Assembly (NCBI GenBank): GCA_045616225.1
Contig: JAZLGI010000123.1
Coordinates: 1-20,702 of the forward strand
Direction of reading: 5' to 3'
Origin: JAZLGI01 sp045616225
Lineage (GTDB): Bacteria; Spirochaetota; Spirochaetia; Sphaerochaetales; Sphaerochaetaceae
DNA length: 20,702 nt
Positions 1-6,603 of this stretch are shown here, piece by piece (position 1 is the stretch's first letter; the number at the start of each line of letters is the position of its first letter). A model generated the notes under the pieces. That model did no database searches, was not told the origin of the DNA, and worked only from the letters and a program-made list of their open reading frames with translations. A program made the translations under genes and the position numbers.

Positions 1-226
1 CCAAAAGACTGTGAACACCAAAGTTCTTCCATGTATCTATATTTTTTTCAAGATTAATTCTTTTAGTCACCGGCATTGCACCCATGGTAACAATTCTGTC
101 TACATGAGAATACACTGCACTGACATCATCTGCATTAAAGATATTTGTAATAAGAAACTCTTCTCTGAGTTCCTCTGTATTCATTCTCTTAAAAGGTTCT
201 TTTCCGGTTGAATATCTGATATCCAT
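1..226 (-). CDS. kduI: 5-keto-4-deoxyuronate isomerase KduI (partial, 3' end outside window)
   Basis: KduI interconverts 4-deoxy-L-threo-5-hexosulose uronate, the spontaneous form of unsaturated galacturonate, and 2,5-diketo-3-deoxygluconate in the cytoplasm. Only the first 75 codons are present; the reading frame is open at the left edge. The visible N-terminus resembles the E. coli KduI N-terminus as I remember it: an MDIRYS-type start, then EEFLITNIF, then VYSHVDRIVTMGAMPVTK. The metal-binding histidines of the cupin core would lie beyond the edge and cannot be checked. The start is an ATG at 226 with AGGAGG about 9 bases upstream, 23 bases after the kduD stop. Its place directly behind kduD and a GH105 gene fits the unsaturated-uronate arm of pectin catabolism. 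Confidence 0.9.
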   Translation of the reverse strand, partial: MDIRYSTGKEPFKRMNTEELREEFLITNIFNADDVSAVYSHVDRIVTMGAMPVTKRINLEKNIDTWKNFGVHSLL

Positions 227-249
227 TATTACATTCCTCCTTGTTTAAT

Positions 250-1059
250 TCAGCTTGGCTGTTTTCCTATGTAAGCCAGAATTCCTCCATCTACATAGAG
301 AATATGTCCGTTGACAAAATCTGAAGCATGTGAAGCCAAGAATAAAGCAGGTCCCTGAAGGTCCTCTGTTGTTCCCCATCTGTCTGCAGGAGTTTTTGAT
401 ACTATGAAATTGTCAAAAGGATGCCTGCTTCCATCACTCTGTCTTTCTCTGAGAGGAGCTGTCTGAGGGGTTGCAATATATCCAGGGCCTATTCCGTTAC
501 ACTGAATATTGTATTTGCCGTATTCTGAACAGATATTTCTGGTAAGCATTTTCAATCCGCCTTTTGCAGCAGCATAAGCAGAAACTGTTTCTCTTCCAAG
601 TTCACTCATCATTGAACAGATGTTGATTATTTTTCCGCAACGCTTTTCAATCATTGCAGGAAGAACAGCCTTTGAAACAATGAAAGCAGCTGTAAGGTCA
701 ATATCTATAACCTGTCTGAAATCTTCTGCACTCATTTCCGTCATTGGTATTCTCTTGATAATTCCGGCATTGTTGACAAGGATATCCACAGTCTGGTTAA
801 AGTCAGATTCAATTTTTGAAAGTGTATCCTTAACCTGCTTTTCATCTGTTACATCACACACATAACCACGGATATCTGAAATTCCGTCCTTTTTATACTG
901 TTCAAGAGCCTTATCTATGCCATCTTGGTGTCTTGCATTAAAAGCAACCTTAGCTCCCGCTTTTGCATAACATGAAGCTATTGCATAGCCTATTCCGTAT
1001 GTAGCACCGGTTACCCATGCCAATTTACCCGTAAGTGAGAAGTTTTCCAAAATTTCCAT
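250..1059 (-). CDS. kduD: KduD-type short-chain dehydrogenase (2-dehydro-3-deoxygluconate 5-dehydrogenase / gluconate 5-dehydrogenase family)
   Basis: This is a 269-residue classical SDR. The nucleotide-binding motif TGATYGIG is at residues 17-24, NNAG at 96-99, and the catalytic triad reads Ser149, Tyr162, Lys166 (YAAAK). KduD reduces 2,5-diketo-3-deoxygluconate to 2-keto-3-deoxygluconate (KDG) with NAD(P)H. Position between kduI and a GH105 hydrolase argues for that role. It is about 15 residues longer than E. coli KduD, with an insertion after the GPGYIATPQT segment (residues around 205-220, including RQSDGSRHPF). That insertion is typical of homologues annotated as gluconate 5-dehydrogenase. 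The start ATG overlaps the GH105 stop by one base (TAATG), so translation is probably coupled. Substrate preference cannot be read from sequence; a hexonate reductase role is the alternative. Confidence 0.85.
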   Translation of the reverse strand: MEILENFSLTGKLAWVTGATYGIGYAIASCYAKAGAKVAFNARHQDGIDKALEQYKKDGISDIRGYVCDVTDEKQVKDTLSKIESDFNQTVDILVNNAGIIKRIPMTEMSAEDFRQVIDIDLTAAFIVSKAVLPAMIEKRCGKIINICSMMSELGRETVSAYAAAKGGLKMLTRNICSEYGKYNIQCNGIGPGYIATPQTAPLRERQSDGSRHPFDNFIVSKTPADRWGTTEDLQGPALFLASHASDFVNGHILYVDGGILAYIGKQPS

Positions 1060-2138
1060 TATTTATTACCTCTTTTTGTTTGTTTTTCAGATTCCAGACA
1101 AGCAAGAACAAACGGACCTGTTCCCTTGAAGTCATCTGTTACCACAGGTTCACTGAAGTAGTAACTTAAAGATCCGTCTCTATACGGATTTCCTCCAAGT
1201 CCTGCCACAGAACAGATTCCTCCAAGATGAAGTTTTGTTCCTTCTTCAGAAAGATACTTATCGCAAATACCTTTCATTCCTTTTTCTGCCATTTTGACAT
1301 AATCATCTGTTATTCCTAATCTGGCTGCTTTGAATCCTGCATAGCAGAACATAGAACTACCACTTGTTTCATGATAATTGCCGGTCTCTTCTTTGTAATC
1401 AGGAACCTGATACCACATTCCGTTTTCATCCTGGAATTCAGATACAGCCTTTAAAAGATTTTTGACAATTGTTTTTATTTGGCTCTTTAATTCCTCAAAT
1501 CCTTCAGGTGCATATTCAAGGCAGTCAAGACAACTCATTAAATACCATCCGATTGATCTGCTCCAAAAATGTGGAGAAAGCCCTGTGTTTTCATCTGCCC
1601 AACGCATACCCTTGGACTCATCCCAGGCATGATAAAGCAAACCTGTCTTTGAATCCTTCATTATTGAGTAAACCTTAACAAGCTGAGCCTGAACATCTTC
1701 AAAATGTCCGCATCTTGTCCAAAAAGGCCCCTGCATATAAAGACCATCCAGCCAAACCTGCCAAGGATAAATTTCCTTATGCCAAAAAATATCGTTCTTT
1801 GTTCTTGGCTGAGTGTTTAATTGCTCTTTAAGATGTTCTGCAGCTTTAAGATATCTTTCATCTTTTGTTTCTGCGTAGAAATCAAAAAGAGGTCTACCGC
1901 AATTTATCTGATCCAGATTGTATTCTCCGGTTCTGTATGTCTTTATTGTTCCATCTGCGGATATCAAAGCTTCATACATTGAGACAGCCCAATCTTTGAA
2001 TTTCTGAATTCCATAGTAATCGCCAATATTGTAAATACTGTAGACAATAAGACCATCCTGATAATGCCATTTCATTAAATCAGGAGTAAAAGAATCAATA
2101 ACCGAGTTTGCAAATCTTATAGATAAAGGTTCTGTCAT
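1059..2138 (-). CDS. GH105 unsaturated glucuronyl/rhamnogalacturonyl hydrolase
   Basis: A 359-residue (alpha/alpha)6-barrel hydrolase of family GH105 (YteR/YesR type). These enzymes hydrate the 4,5-double bond of the unsaturated uronate left by pectate or rhamnogalacturonan lyases and so release a 5-keto-4-deoxyuronate. The diagnostic segment PWQVWLDGLYMQGPFW spans residues 125-140; Asp131 aligns with the general acid (Asp143 of B. subtilis YteR). Asp76 in NLDQINCG is the likely counterpart of the second conserved aspartate. RSIGWYLM and a YHETSGSSMF segment are further family marks. There is no signal peptide, so it should act in the cytoplasm on imported oligomers. The start ATG overlaps the upstream ATPase stop (ATGA, 4 bases), and kduD and kduI follow directly, so product and next enzymes are encoded in order. 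Whether it prefers rhamnogalacturonan or homogalacturonan ends is not visible. Confidence 0.88.
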   Translation of the reverse strand: MTEPLSIRFANSVIDSFTPDLMKWHYQDGLIVYSIYNIGDYYGIQKFKDWAVSMYEALISADGTIKTYRTGEYNLDQINCGRPLFDFYAETKDERYLKAAEHLKEQLNTQPRTKNDIFWHKEIYPWQVWLDGLYMQGPFWTRCGHFEDVQAQLVKVYSIMKDSKTGLLYHAWDESKGMRWADENTGLSPHFWSRSIGWYLMSCLDCLEYAPEGFEELKSQIKTIVKNLLKAVSEFQDENGMWYQVPDYKEETGNYHETSGSSMFCYAGFKAARLGITDDYVKMAEKGMKGICDKYLSEEGTKLHLGGICSVAGLGGNPYRDGSLSYYFSEPVVTDDFKGTGPFVLACLESEKQTKRGNK

Positions 2139-3217
2139 TTTATTACAAACTCCGTTTCACCGTCAAAAAGATATACATTTTCATAAGGAATGTAAAAATC
2201 TATCATACAATCCATTTCAGGAGTATTATGAGGATCTGTTTTAAGAATTACTTTCTCCCCCTGAATGTCAACATAGACATTTGTATTGTCACCCAAAAGC
2301 TCTGTAAGCTCTACATTACAGTTAACTTTAAAGGAATTCTCACAGGCGTTTATTGCAGTTCCTTCAGGTCTGAATCCAAAAACAATTTCTTTTCCTTCAT
2401 ATTTTTTAAGGTTTTCTTCAGACATACATGCTTTTAAATCAAGAACATTATCACCCACATTTATCTTGCCGTTACTTACAGTTGAACGTACAAAATTCAT
2501 AGGCGGTTCTCCGATAAAGCCTGCAACAAACACATTAACAGGATTAAAATACAAATCATGCGGTGAGCCAACCTGCTGAATGTATCCTTCCTTCATGACT
2601 ACAATTCTGCTTGCCATGGTCATGGCTTCTGTCTGATCATGAGTAACATATATTGTTGTTGCACCTGTTTCACGGTGAATCTGAGATATTTCAGAGCGCA
2701 TGGTAACTCTTTGTTTTGCATCAAGGTTGGAAAGAGGTTCATCCATCAGAAGAATATCTACTTTTCTTATAATAGCTCTACCAACTGCAACTCTCTGTCT
2801 CTGTCCGCCGGAAAGTGCGCGAGGATATCTGTCAAGATAATCTGTAAGACCAAGGATAGAAGCAACACGATTGACTTTTTCTTCTATTACGTTTTCATCT
2901 ACTCCTTCCAGAGTAAGTCCAAAAGCGAGATTGTCAAAAACGGTAAGTTGAGGATACAAAGCATAGCTTTGGAAAACCATGGCAATTCCTCTATCTTTTG
3001 GTCCTTTCTCGTTAACACGTTCACCGTTAATCAGAAAATCTCCTTTGCTTATGTTTTCCAATCCTGCAATCATTCGCAAAGTAGTAGATTTTCCGCAACC
3101 GGAAGGACCTACAAAAATAATAAACTCACCCTTCTCTATTTCAAGATTAAAGTCATGAACAGCATGAAAACCATTAGGATAAATCTTATTTACGTCTTTT
3201 AAAGACAGGAATGCCAT
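2135..3217 (-). CDS. ABC sugar importer ATPase, MalK/UgpC/MsmX family (second of two)
   Basis: A 360-residue cytoplasmic ATPase of the CUT1 carbohydrate-importer type. Walker A GPSGCGKST is at 37-45, the Q-loop Gln at 83, the LSGGQ signature at 135-139, Walker B ending in MDEP with Asp159-Glu160, the D-loop around 164-167 and the switch His at 193. All catalytic elements are intact. A C-terminal regulatory (OB/TOBE-like) region follows from about residue 240. I use the ATG at 3217 (MAFLSLKDV): it has GGGAG 6 bases upstream and lies 1 base after the stop of the preceding membrane-protein gene. An in-frame ATG at 3259 would add 14 untypical residues and overlap that gene. Its ATP-binding core is in register, without gaps, with the ATPase at 4366-5448, but the C-terminal domains look clearly different. 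The pair may form a heterodimer. Confidence 0.93.
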   Translation of the reverse strand: MAFLSLKDVNKIYPNGFHAVHDFNLEIEKGEFIIFVGPSGCGKSTTLRMIAGLENISKGDFLINGERVNEKGPKDRGIAMVFQSYALYPQLTVFDNLAFGLTLEGVDENVIEEKVNRVASILGLTDYLDRYPRALSGGQRQRVAVGRAIIRKVDILLMDEPLSNLDAKQRVTMRSEISQIHRETGATTIYVTHDQTEAMTMASRIVVMKEGYIQQVGSPHDLYFNPVNVFVAGFIGEPPMNFVRSTVSNGKINVGDNVLDLKACMSEENLKKYEGKEIVFGFRPEGTAINACENSFKVNCNVELTELLGDNTNVYVDIQGEKVILKTDPHNTPEMDCMIDFYIPYENVYLFDGETEFVIK

Positions 3218-3218
3218 A

Positions 3219-3827
3219 TTAAACTCCCTTTTCCACTTTATTTTTTGCATCTGAAACAATGGACTTAAACATTTTTTTCAAAGCAAGAAACAGCATATCA
3301 AAACCCATGTAAAACATACCAAACAGTAACGGTTCTACTCCCAACGGTATTCTGTTGGCATCTTTACTTACATTAATGATTACAATGTTAATGAACGTAT
3401 AAAGCTCATAAACACATAATGTAATAAACATTGCATAAAGCACATTAAAGATAAGACTTATGTATTTTTTCTTTGGAAACATCATCCAACGGTCAAATTG
3501 ACCATCTGTTTCAGCCATAAATCTTATTAAGTTGTTTACCAGAATATCTGTAACAAATCCCATTGCAACAGAAGTGATAAACAACATATCTACAATATCT
3601 GAAACGTATATTCCCAAACCCCAGATAAAAAAGAAACAGATTGCTCCGCTGAACCAGAATTTGATAAAAGCCATTTTTAAAGGAACAGGCCATTTTGAGA
3701 GAAACCCATTCTTTGATCTGTATCTCTTAAGCTCTTCTTCAGAGACTTCAGAGGTGTCAGATGCGGCATTTACCAAATCATCAACAGCTTTTGTATTAAG
3801 TTTGTAGCTGTTTCTTTCCTTTTCCAT
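3219..3827 (-). CDS. Unnamed 4-TM membrane protein (202 aa), transporter-associated
   Basis: I do not recognise this protein. It has a charged, acidic cytoplasmic-looking N-terminus of about 45 residues (EVSEEELKRYRSKNG), then hydrophobic segments at about 52-74, 77-97, 123-152 and 163-184, and a lysine-rich tail. Acidic residues lie in or near the second hydrophobic segment (SDIVDMLF, TDILVNN), and the third segment has ELYTF inside. No enzyme, permease EAA loop or binding motif is visible. The start is taken at the ATG at 3827, with AGAGG 10 bases upstream; a TTG at 3836 sits too close to that site. It starts 5 bases after the stop of the 178-aa gene and ends 1 base before an ATPase gene. 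That tight coupling suggests an accessory subunit of the ABC importer. Function is unknown; the coding call is firm, the role is inference. Confidence 0.85.
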   Translation of the reverse strand: MEKERNSYKLNTKAVDDLVNAASDTSEVSEEELKRYRSKNGFLSKWPVPLKMAFIKFWFSGAICFFFIWGLGIYVSDIVDMLFITSVAMGFVTDILVNNLIRFMAETDGQFDRWMMFPKKKYISLIFNVLYAMFITLCVYELYTFINIVIINVSKDANRIPLGVEPLLFGMFYMGFDMLFLALKKMFKSIVSDAKNKVEKGV

Positions 3828-3832
3828 ACAAG

Positions 3833-4369
3833 TCAATCCTCTGCAATATCAATAGCGTCCATTTTGCCAAAGTCTTCTACAGTAACAGAAGTATTGACCT
3901 TTCTGAACAACTTTGCATAAACAGGCTTAAGTGCTATAAGCAAAACACAGACAATCTGGAAAATGATGTGATTGTAAACTATTTTTGCAGAATCATATAT
4001 GTACATTGTAGTTTCTGTAATCAATATTGGATTTTCTGCACGGGTAACAGCTTCAATAATAATTCCCCTGTATTTTATGTCTGCAAAAATAACAATTCCA
4101 ATCATTACATAAGTAACAACAAGCATTGGAATATTTGCTTTTTTTCTTGTTGGAAATGCATTAAGGCATGAGACAATTGATAAAATAGAAAACAACATTG
4201 TACAGAACCCGCAAAGTCCCATTCCATTTCCCTGAATCTTGGCAGTAGTGTTGGATACAGCTGTAAGATTAAAAGAATAGTAACCAAAGGTCAGACAAAG
4301 CGCGATAAGACATACAAGCTGAGGTCTTCTTTTAAGTCCTACCATTATCTTTCTGAAAAAGTTTTTCAT
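3833..4369 (-). CDS. Unnamed 4-TM membrane protein (178 aa), transporter-associated
   Basis: I do not recognise this protein. A basic N-terminus (residues 1-16, several Lys/Arg) precedes hydrophobic segments at about 17-36, 50-70, 79-98 and 130-150. The basic N-terminus, the KK between segments 2 and 3 and the basic stretch after segment 4 suggest both ends are cytoplasmic. The stretch between segments 3 and 4 (about 99-129) would then be the main outer loop. The tail (155-178) is acidic and short. The start ATG overlaps the stop of the upstream ATPase gene (ATGA, 4 bases). It pairs with the 202-aa 4-TM gene that follows, and both precede the second ATPase. I see no substrate-binding or catalytic motif. 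An accessory importer subunit or membrane scaffold is a guess from context only. Confidence 0.85.
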   Translation of the reverse strand: MKNFFRKIMVGLKRRPQLVCLIALCLTFGYYSFNLTAVSNTTAKIQGNGMGLCGFCTMLFSILSIVSCLNAFPTRKKANIPMLVVTYVMIGIVIFADIKYRGIIIEAVTRAENPILITETTMYIYDSAKIVYNHIIFQIVCVLLIALKPVYAKLFRKVNTSVTVEDFGKMDAIDIAED

Positions 4370-5448
4370 TTCTCACTCTCCCCGCGGATAGCATTTGTGG
4401 TTTCTTTGTCAAAGAAATGCATATTATTAAAACCTACATTTAAGCAATCTCCGCTCACATAGCTTGCCCAACCACGAAGTTTTGCCGTAATTTTGTTGTT
4501 TTTCATATTTCCTATATGACCATGAACAAGTGTATTCATGCCAAGGTTTTCATTGTTTACTACCTCTACAGGAACACTTCCGCCAACAAATACATCTTCA
4601 GGTCTTACTCCTAAAACAATTTCCTTGCCGTTATAAGAAGACAGCAAAGAAACTTTGTTTTCAGGAATCTCTGTTACAAAACCGTTGCCTTCAAGCTTGT
4701 TGTCATGAACTGTGACATCAAAGAAATTCATAGGAGGAAGTCCAATAAATGATGCTACAAACAAATTTGCCGGCTTATCATAAAGTTCAAGAGGTGTACC
4801 TATCTGCTGGACATGCCCCATACTCATACAAACAATTCTGTCAGCAAGAGTAAGAGCTTCTGTCTGGTCATGAGTAACATAAAGCATGGTTGCTCCCAAT
4901 CTCTTATGAAGTAAGAGAATCTCACGCCTTGTAGATCCACGAAGCTTAGCATCCAAGTTTGAAAGAGGCTCATCAAAAAGGAATACTTTAGGATTTCTTA
5001 CTATAGATCTTCCCATGGCAACTCTTTGTCTCTGCCCACCTGAAAGCTGGTTAGGTTTCTTATTAAGCTGAGTAGTAAGATTAAGAATCTCGGCAGCAGC
5101 CAAAACCTTTTTATGAATAACTTTTGGATCTTCTTTTCTTAACATCAGAGAAAAAGCCATGTTTTCATATACTGTCATATGGCCATACAGCGCATAGTTT
5201 TGGAAAACCATTGCCATATCTCTGTCTTTTGCAGGAGTTTGTGTAATATCCTTCCCATCAAGAAGCAATTGACCCTTTGAAATATCCTCAAGACCTGCAA
5301 CCATTCTAAGTGTAGTAGATTTACCGCAACCGGAAGGGCCTACCAGAACAATGAGTTCTCCGTCTTTCACATCAAGATTAAAATCAAACACGGCCTGAAC
5401 ATTGTTGTCATAAATCTTATCTATATTTTTAAGAGTAAGCTGTGCCAT
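4366..5448 (-). CDS. ABC sugar importer ATPase, MalK/UgpC/MsmX family (first of two)
   Basis: A 360-residue CUT1-type importer ATPase. Walker A GPSGCGKST is at 37-45, the Q-loop Gln at 83, LSGGQ at 135-139, FDEP with Asp159-Glu160, the D-loop around 164-167 and the switch His at 193. It should energise the LplB/YtcP permease pair encoded upstream. It has exactly the same length as the ATPase at 2135-3217, with every core motif at the same residue number. The stretches between motifs and the C-terminal regulatory domain (from about 240; here VLGVRPEDV, there VFGFRPEGT) differ, so this is an old or diverged paralogue and not a recent duplicate. The start ATG overlaps the preceding stop by one base (TAATG), with AAAGGAG a few bases upstream. 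The next gene overlaps its stop by 4 bases. Confidence 0.93.
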   Translation of the reverse strand: MAQLTLKNIDKIYDNNVQAVFDFNLDVKDGELIVLVGPSGCGKSTTLRMVAGLEDISKGQLLLDGKDITQTPAKDRDMAMVFQNYALYGHMTVYENMAFSLMLRKEDPKVIHKKVLAAAEILNLTTQLNKKPNQLSGGQRQRVAMGRSIVRNPKVFLFDEPLSNLDAKLRGSTRREILLLHKRLGATMLYVTHDQTEALTLADRIVCMSMGHVQQIGTPLELYDKPANLFVASFIGLPPMNFFDVTVHDNKLEGNGFVTEIPENKVSLLSSYNGKEIVLGVRPEDVFVGGSVPVEVVNNENLGMNTLVHGHIGNMKNNKITAKLRGWASYVSGDCLNVGFNNMHFFDKETTNAIRGESEK

Positions 5449-5948
5449 TAATCTCTCCTTTCTTCAGGATCCAGAGATGCCAGATAATCAGCAAGTTTCT
5501 TACTTCTTACATATCCAACAAAAGCCGAAACAAACAAAGCTATGCCGGATAATACAAGATAAATAACACATCTTACAAACTGTGCATTCTCCATTGCCAT
5601 TACCTCAGAAGTTCCAAGACTTACTGTAGCCTTGTATGCATTTACCGGAATGATAAAAATTCTTATAAACTGCAACAAACCTAAAAAAGCCAAAACAAAT
5701 GAATAATGTTTTTTGTAATTTTTGATTCCCTCAGAACAGAGGAAAGCAAAAAGCATGAAAACAAGGTTGTAAATAACAGAAATGCCAATCTTAATAGTGT
5801 AGTAATAAGTTCCTACATCTCTCTTGTAAATACTTACAAAAAAGAAAACATTTAAAAGAATTGCCAACAATACAAGATTTGAAGAAACCTTGTTCTTTGT
5901 ATAACGCATTCTGTCAAGTTGAATCTGTTTATCTTGGTCAGTTTTCAT
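5448..5948 (-). CDS. Unnamed 4-TM membrane protein (166 aa), transporter-associated
   Basis: I do not recognise this protein. A basic, hydrophilic N-terminus (about residues 1-20) is followed by hydrophobic segments at about 22-41, 51-71, 81-101 and 124-147, then a charged tail ending EERRD. Short basic loops (YKRD, IKNYKKHY) lie after segments 1 and 2. No catalytic or binding motif is apparent. The start is the ATG at 5948, with GGAGG 7 bases upstream. An upstream in-frame ATG at 5966 would overlap the previous gene and lacks a better ribosome site. It starts 1 base after the stop of the 193-aa 4-TM gene and its stop overlaps the ATPase start by one base. The geometry mirrors the 178/202-aa pair before the second ATPase. 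Confidence 0.85.
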   Translation of the reverse strand: MKTDQDKQIQLDRMRYTKNKVSSNLVLLAILLNVFFFVSIYKRDVGTYYYTIKIGISVIYNLVFMLFAFLCSEGIKNYKKHYSFVLAFLGLLQFIRIFIIPVNAYKATVSLGTSEVMAMENAQFVRCVIYLVLSGIALFVSAFVGYVRSKKLADYLASLDPEERRD

Positions 5949-5949
5949 G

Positions 5950-6531
5950 TCAGACCTCCTCCTCACAGATTAAACTCTGTTCTTCTTTTTCAAGACGTTT
6001 TTTCCAAATAAGATTAAAACATAAAAGAACTGCTGAAATTAAAAGAATTCCAAACAATGAGTAATGTAAATCAAACCAGAAAGTAGACTCTGTATAATAT
6101 GTCTTCCACATTTCAGAGTGTGCCTTCAAAGCTTCAAAATCTATTTTGAGCCATTGAGACTTATAATAAGCAATCTGTTTACTTCCCCAAATACAAAGAT
6201 AAAGGGAAAAACCGGAAAACAAACCGGTAGATATGTAGTTTGCAATGTAGTATTTTCTGCGGTTATGAGTATTTGTAATAAATAGAAAACACGCACATAA
6301 AATGAGAATGATGGCATTCCTTTCAAATGCCTTATTAAAACCCTGCATTTCATAATAGACATAAGACCCGTCTACAGTGGTCTCAGTCAAATCATACGGA
6401 TTTCTCATTGTTGAATACAGACAGTCATATAAATCTGTCATTATACCCAGAGAGTAAACAAAAATTGCTGCAGCTATAAATACAGCTAAAAGGCAAATTA
6501 TTTTTTCAAAAATCATTTGCTTTTTATACAT
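5950..6531 (-). CDS. Unnamed 4-TM membrane protein (193 aa), transporter-associated
   Basis: I do not recognise this protein. Hydrophobic segments lie at about 10-32, 70-88, 95-117 and 150-176. Two sizeable, tyrosine- and acid-rich stretches at about 33-69 and 118-149 would face outward if both termini are cytoplasmic. The tail (177-193) is charged and acidic. The start is the ATG at 6531, set by AGGAGG (6538-6543) 6 bases upstream. A longer reading from 6585 would begin inside the hairpin that follows the binding-protein gene and is rejected. It is the first gene after that hairpin and opens the block of paired 4-TM genes and ATPases. The outward loops could contact the binding protein or permease, but that is only a suggestion from topology and context. 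Confidence 0.85.
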   Translation of the reverse strand: MYKKQMIFEKIICLLAVFIAAAIFVYSLGIMTDLYDCLYSTMRNPYDLTETTVDGSYVYYEMQGFNKAFERNAIILILCACFLFITNTHNRRKYYIANYISTGLFSGFSLYLCIWGSKQIAYYKSQWLKIDFEALKAHSEMWKTYYTESTFWFDLHYSLFGILLISAVLLCFNLIWKKRLEKEEQSLICEEEV

Positions 6532-6537
6532 AGCAGG

Positions 6538-6543
6538 CCTCCT
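6538..6543 (-). promoter_or_regulatory. Ribosome binding site deciding the start of the 193-aa membrane protein
   Basis: A perfect AGGAGG on the minus strand lies 6 bases before the ATG at 6531. It supports re-initiation downstream of the intergenic hairpin and rules out the longer reading that starts at 6585. Confidence 0.8.
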
Positions 6544-6563
6544 GCGTGTTGACCTAAAAGAGC

Positions 6564-6588
6564 TCCGTGCAGGAAAATCCTGCACGGA
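6564..6588 (-). terminator. Intra-operon hairpin after the solute-binding-protein gene (attenuator or mRNA stabiliser)
   Basis: Two perfect 11-base arms, TCCGTGCAGGA and its exact complement, flank a 3-base loop. The stem is G+C-rich in an A+T-rich region. It starts 15 bases after the TAA of the binding-protein gene. On the minus strand the stem is followed by GCTCTTTTAGG, so there are only four T residues, starting a few bases after the stem. It is therefore a weak terminator at best. A hairpin here would let the binding protein be made in excess over the membrane genes behind it, either by partial termination or by protecting the 3' end of a processed mRNA. Confidence 0.75.
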
Positions 6589-6603
6589 CTAATCATTAAC
6601 TAA

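Noticed and set aside
11..211. Plus-strand open frame of 66 codons at the left edge
   Set aside because: It lies wholly antisense to the N-terminal part of kduI, which has a strong family match, and has no ribosome site.
2639..3202. Plus-strand open frame of 187 codons
   Set aside because: It is antisense to the Walker A to Walker B part of a clearly conserved ATPase; its Ser/Cys/Phe/Ile-rich product looks like the shadow of an AT-rich gene.
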